DNA from: Allantophomopsis cytisporea
Taxonomy: Eukaryota; Ascomycota; Leotiomycetes; Phacidiales; Phacidiaceae
DNA: 64,000 nt
Direction: 5' to 3'
Assembly: GCA_024752435.1 (NCBI GenBank)
Contig: CP103032.1
Location: 1,302,001-1,366,000 of the forward strand
The position numbers were made by a program, and so were the translations under genes. The first letter of the stretch is position 1. Each line of letters begins with the position of its first letter. The notes beneath the pieces are model-generated. The model saw nothing but the letters and a program-made list of their open reading frames with translations. It did not search any database and was not told the DNA's origin. Of the stretch, positions 60,831 through 64,000 are shown one piece after another.

Positions 60831-61439
60831 TCACCGATCAAGAAACGCTGGTTGACGAAGTTATTTGTTGGCGGCGATGTTCTTTAATTTCTTGTGCAGA
60901 GCGGAGGTGAGTTCGTCTATTCAAGTGACATACTCCAAGCTCATGCCAGGTACAGGCGGGAAATGATGGCTGCAAAAAGAGCGGCGTCGTTGAGGAATGG
61001 CCAACACCTTGTAATCATTGACCTTGTGCTGCAAGTCATCTCTTTCGGCCTCTTTATCATTGTCGCGGCCACGTTCTACCTCTGATTTCGTCGCTTCCAG
61101 ACGTTGCAAGGCCAGCGTGAGGACGTTGACGGATCTGGTACCTCGTGGTGATCGTATCAGATACTGTTGTTCTCACTGTACGGTGTTGGACTACTCATTA
61201 TAGGGAGATCTGTATTTCGCCTTATCGAGTATGCTTTTAGAACCGACGGATATTTGGTCTCGTACGAGGCGTTTCTTTATGTATTTGACGCATTACTAAT
61301 GTTTGTCATCGCTGACGTTGTCGGGTTTTTCTATACGGTTGAAATCTTGACGCTTAGATCCTTGTTTGATAAGAGTATGCGTTTGAGGCAAGAAAGCCTG
61401 AGCGTGGTGGTGCTACAAGAAACAGAAGGCGGAAAGTAG
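60831..61439 (+). pseudogene. RTA1-like lipid-translocating exporter pseudogene (C-terminal half)
   Basis: A single reading frame from 60831 to the stop at 61439 encodes the second half of an RTA1 family protein: RWLTKLFVGGDVL, DLVLQVISFGLFIIVA, LFSLYGVGLLIIGRSVFRLI, then SYEAFLYVFDALLMFVIADV. These are membrane helices four to seven of a normal 7-TM RTA1 protein of about 300 aa. The frame is interrupted by three stops, TAA at 60885, TGA at 61083 and TGA at 61149, with no frameshift at all. The first three helices are absent upstream. Family members (RTA1, RSB1) are linked to resistance against amphipathic compounds and lipid export. The relic cannot make a full protein. Confidence 0.85.
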
Positions 61440-62189
61440 TAGGCTTCCTGGACTTGTGATTGGTTTCCACATAGGAGTTATGGCCGCCGATACCTTGATA
61501 ATTAGCATGATCTTATATACGTCCAATAAATGATGTAGTTCTATGAAATCAATGGTACAAAAGTTGCGTGAGTGCAAAGTTTTGTGCACAAATTGACCAT
61601 AATCCGCGATTGATGCTTAGATTCGGAGTCCAAAGACCTCTCAAGTCTCAAGTGAACGAACAACATCAAGTTGACTCAGCAAAAGAGCAATAGTGAAGTC
61701 TTGATCATTCGCTGTCATCACTCGAATCAGTACATTGATCCAATATTACCAATGCGACTCCAAAGCATTTTTATAGCCTGAATCTGGGTTGTCGAAACAC
61801 CTTTTATCCACCACAGATTCCGCATGAGGCTGAGGAAAGCTAGATAGGGTAATGTGCGATAATAACCAAAGCACGTGGTAATCGGCTGCGTGCCAGTGAA
61901 GTGAATTCGGTAGTGAGCTGCGAGGGCTATACCACAATTTCCAAGCTAAGCTCCCAGGTAATGCAGGTCTTTTGCATAAGACGGGAATAGAGGCAACCGA
62001 GCCCGACAAGCGTAGAGTTCGGGGTCTTTATGTGTTGCTTCTCTGGGTCCTGGGTATCGATGAGGTCCATCAGGTCACAGATGAGCTTGACAAGCATGAC
62101 GGGGAGCTTGAAGGGGTCAAAATCCATTTGAGATATCGCGTAGAAGCTCGTTTTCATGATCACCGACCATCCCAATGAGGTAATTAGAC
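61440..62189. other. Spacer between RTA1 relic and Zn2Cys6 relic
   Basis: The right part (61927-62232) has a minus-strand open frame overlapping the end of the Zn2Cys6 gene and could be its lost C-terminal continuation; I cannot join it with a convincing splice site. Nothing else is seen. Confidence 0.4.
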
Positions 62190-62965
62190 TTATAGGACCG
62201 ATGTGTGAAGGTTCATCCAGTCTATGATCCATAGCTGCTGCATGTTGTCCTTAGCCTGTTGGCCCATGGCCGGGAACAGGAGAAGAGCAGATGTCGCCAG
62301 CACAACGTGGTAGTTCTTGGGCGTGATGTTTGAGACAGCTTGACAGAAGCCCCGTAAGGCTTTGTCCTGATATACAGCCGACTGCTGTAGAAAGGACACG
62401 TCTTGCGGACAGATAGCTTTCAGATGAAGGGACGTCGTGCCAAGTACGGCATTTTCAAGGAAGTCATACTCGAGACCGAGACACGAGATCTCTATTTTCC
62501 ATGTGTACATCATGGCCGGCGTCAAGGGCTTGTACACGCTGAGACTCAGATGCGTGGTTTGCGAGTAGTAGTGCATCATCAGTCTATCCATTCGCCCCAT
62601 AAGCAAGAGTACGCTGTCACCTAAGATATCACGTGGGACTTCACAACCATAGAGATTGGTCATCAGCGTCTGCAACTGAGAAGTAGAGCCTGGAATCGAG
62701 CTATGACTCAATGTAAAAGAGCTTGCCGGTGATATAGCAGTAATTTTCCGCGTGATGACTTTTGAGGAGGCAGCGTCATAGTTGCAAGATAATTTGCGCC
62801 CCTCACAGAAACTGCAGCGTGGTCGCAGTTCATCACACTTCAAATGGGTCAGCTAAATAGGTCCCCAAAATAGTATTCATGTTTTTGTTTACACCTTGAA
62901 TTTTTGCCTCTACACCCCTGACAACCTCCTCTAGATTTCGTATGGGGTTTCTTGTTTATGTGCAT
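62190..62965 (-). pseudogene. Zn2Cys6 transcription factor, probably broken and truncated
   Basis: Read right to left, an ATG at 62965 gives HTKSRGGCQGCRG, the first half of a Zn2Cys6 motif. The second half, HLKCDELRPRCSFCEGRKLS, starts near 62846. A typical 56-nt intron (62908-62853) ending in TTTAG would join them and give the right C-x2-C-x6-C spacing, but its first bases are GG instead of GT. Other donors in the gap give a stop or wrong phase. The body after the zinc cluster is only about 200 residues, with the fragment FCQAVSNITPKNYHVVLATSALLLF typical of fungal-specific regulators, then a stop. Intact members usually have 400-700 residues. It is therefore probably a truncated relic; an unseen splice form remains possible. 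Confidence 0.6.
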
Positions 62966-63713
62966 TGTGGCCCCAGTATGCCATGATTGAGCAACTGCTG
63001 GGCATGATTAGGCGTGAGGAGGAGTCATCCTTTCAAGCATGAGTTGTCGAGTCCGGTGTATGCAGAGCACGTACTGAACGCCCTGGCTGGGTAGGATCAA
63101 GAGTTTCGTTGGGACTATCAACAAGTCGGCCTATTTGTGAAGCTGCAATGATATGGTCAAAAGCCCACAACTCCCAAAGCCTGCACGATTAAGCTCCACG
63201 TGATACGCCGGGTTACATCTTTTCAATGCGTCAGCCTCTTACTGCTTCCGTCCCAAACTTTCACCAATTATGCAGGAATGCAAGCATAAGAGTCTCGTTG
63301 TATTCCTGGACGTGATTGAAGTCATAGTCTACTATCTTCTTTGATGAATTTAGCATTTTAGAACAGTCAAAGACATCATCATCATCAGGACATTTATAAG
63401 GATCTAAATTCATAGAAAAGTATGTATTTCAACGAACATACAGAAGTCATAGTTACTCATCGTGAAAGGGGTCCAAATCCATGCATGCTCTAAAATGCCG
63501 ATTAATTCAAGAATGAAGCCAATACAAGTAATGGCAGCAGATAGCCTCACGCAAATTAATGGGCTCACTGAAGCCAAAAACTAAGACATTGCGCTCCAAT
63601 GAACCCCCAACAACGCCATGCTTGATGATCCGCCCAAGATAGGGTAGAAAACTGACATTAAAAGAAAGAAGAGAATTATCGATCACTCCCCAGCTTAACA
63701 ACCGTTCGAGCTC
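62966..63713. other. Spacer before the exchanger gene
   Basis: No gene is recognised. It should hold the 3' UTR of the cation exchanger at its right side. Confidence 0.5.
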
Positions 63714-64000
63714 CTACTGCTGGAAGGCATTTCCTCTCGTGCCTCTTCCAATAGTCTTGAAGCTACCACCAGCCTCCATGATATCGAAGCGATTGATACC
63801 CATGTTGTCCATGTCTGTCATTCCAGAAAACCAGAAGCCGACGATAACGACGAGGTAACTGAGAAGCAGGATGGAGCCTTTGAAGTAGTTGGACTTTCCC
63901 TCGCCATACATGTAGCTGAGGAGAAAGACGCAGAGGATGACGGTGACCATGTCCCATTGTGGGAAGATGAGGGTGAAGGTACGATCTGCAATATCAATGC
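63714..64000 (-). CDS. Vacuolar cation/H+ exchanger (CAX/Vnx1 family), C-terminal end, partial
   Basis: The frame enters at the right edge and stops at 63714, giving the last about 95 residues: DRTFTLIFPQWDMVTVILCV, a membrane helix, then EGKSNYFKGSILLLSYLVVI, a second one, and a soluble tail. The motif of an acidic residue, G and [KQ]SNxF between the last two helices is typical of calcium/cation-proton antiporters. Fungal members move Ca2+, Na+ or K+ into the vacuole in exchange for protons. The 5' part lies outside the window, so which branch (Vcx1 or Vnx1) cannot be fixed; the tail MTDMDNMGINRFD favours the longer Vnx1-like type only weakly. Confidence 0.85.
   Translation of the reverse strand, partial: IDIADRTFTLIFPQWDMVTVILCVFLLSYMYGEGKSNYFKGSILLLSYLVVIVGFWFSGMTDMDNMGINRFDIMEAGGSFKTIGRGTRGNAFQQ

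Noticed and set aside
1..64000. tRNA, rRNA and CRISPR arrays
   Set aside because: Looked for GGTTCRANNCC T-loop motifs with paired stems and for regularly spaced repeats by eye; nothing convincing was found. A covariance-model scan would be decisive.

Overview
The window is nuclear DNA of a filamentous ascomycete. Genes are interrupted by short GT-AG introns (mostly 45-110 nt), and intergenic DNA is AT-rich and full of simple repeats. The proteins are typical of Pezizomycotina: a DUF3425-type bZIP factor, BLI-3, an RTA1 relic, an armadillo GID subunit and an FG-repeat Nic96. Gene content and style suggest a leotiomycete, perhaps near Botrytis, Sclerotinia or Monilinia; that placement is inference, not a search result.

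Layout. 1.7-10.5 kb: GID/CTLH armadillo subunit (VID28/GID5), an extended-SDR reductase and a rhodanese plus tyrosine-phosphatase protein. 10.5-16 kb: about 5.5 kb without a recognisable gene, rich in microsatellites. 16-23.4 kb: bZIP factor, nucleoporin NIC96 and an EMC10-like ER protein, all on the minus strand. 25.8-32.2 kb: FGGY sugar kinase, H2A.Z chaperone CHZ1, ER-Golgi SNARE BET1 and the convergent APC15/MND2 subunit. 32.2-37 kb: a gene-poor block with a 48-T run and purine/pyrimidine tracts. 37-45.6 kb: NADH-glutamate synthase GLT1, interrupted by a 618-residue intein. 47-48.5 kb: a Moco-sulfurase-like aminotransferase domain without its usual C-terminal half. 51-58 kb: a secreted CAP/PR-1 protein, an aquaglyceroporin and BLI-3. 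59-63 kb: three damaged genes (alpha/beta hydrolase, RTA1 transporter, Zn2Cys6 factor). The window closes with the 3' end of a cation/H+ exchanger.

Most genes are unlinked housekeeping functions (protein turnover, nuclear pore, ER membrane complex, vesicle fusion, cell cycle, nitrogen assimilation). I see no biosynthetic cluster, CRISPR array, rRNA or convincing tRNA. The most distinctive object is the GLT1 intein. It sits immediately before a cysteine of the enzyme's predicted 3Fe-4S cluster, keeps both LAGLIDADG motifs, and is followed by a spliceosomal intron only 8 nt into the C-extein. The 59-63 kb segment is the accessory-like part of the window, where several reading frames are decaying side by side.

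Exon coordinates were read by eye from splice motifs and conserved protein frames. In every intact multi-exon model the exon lengths add up to a multiple of three.
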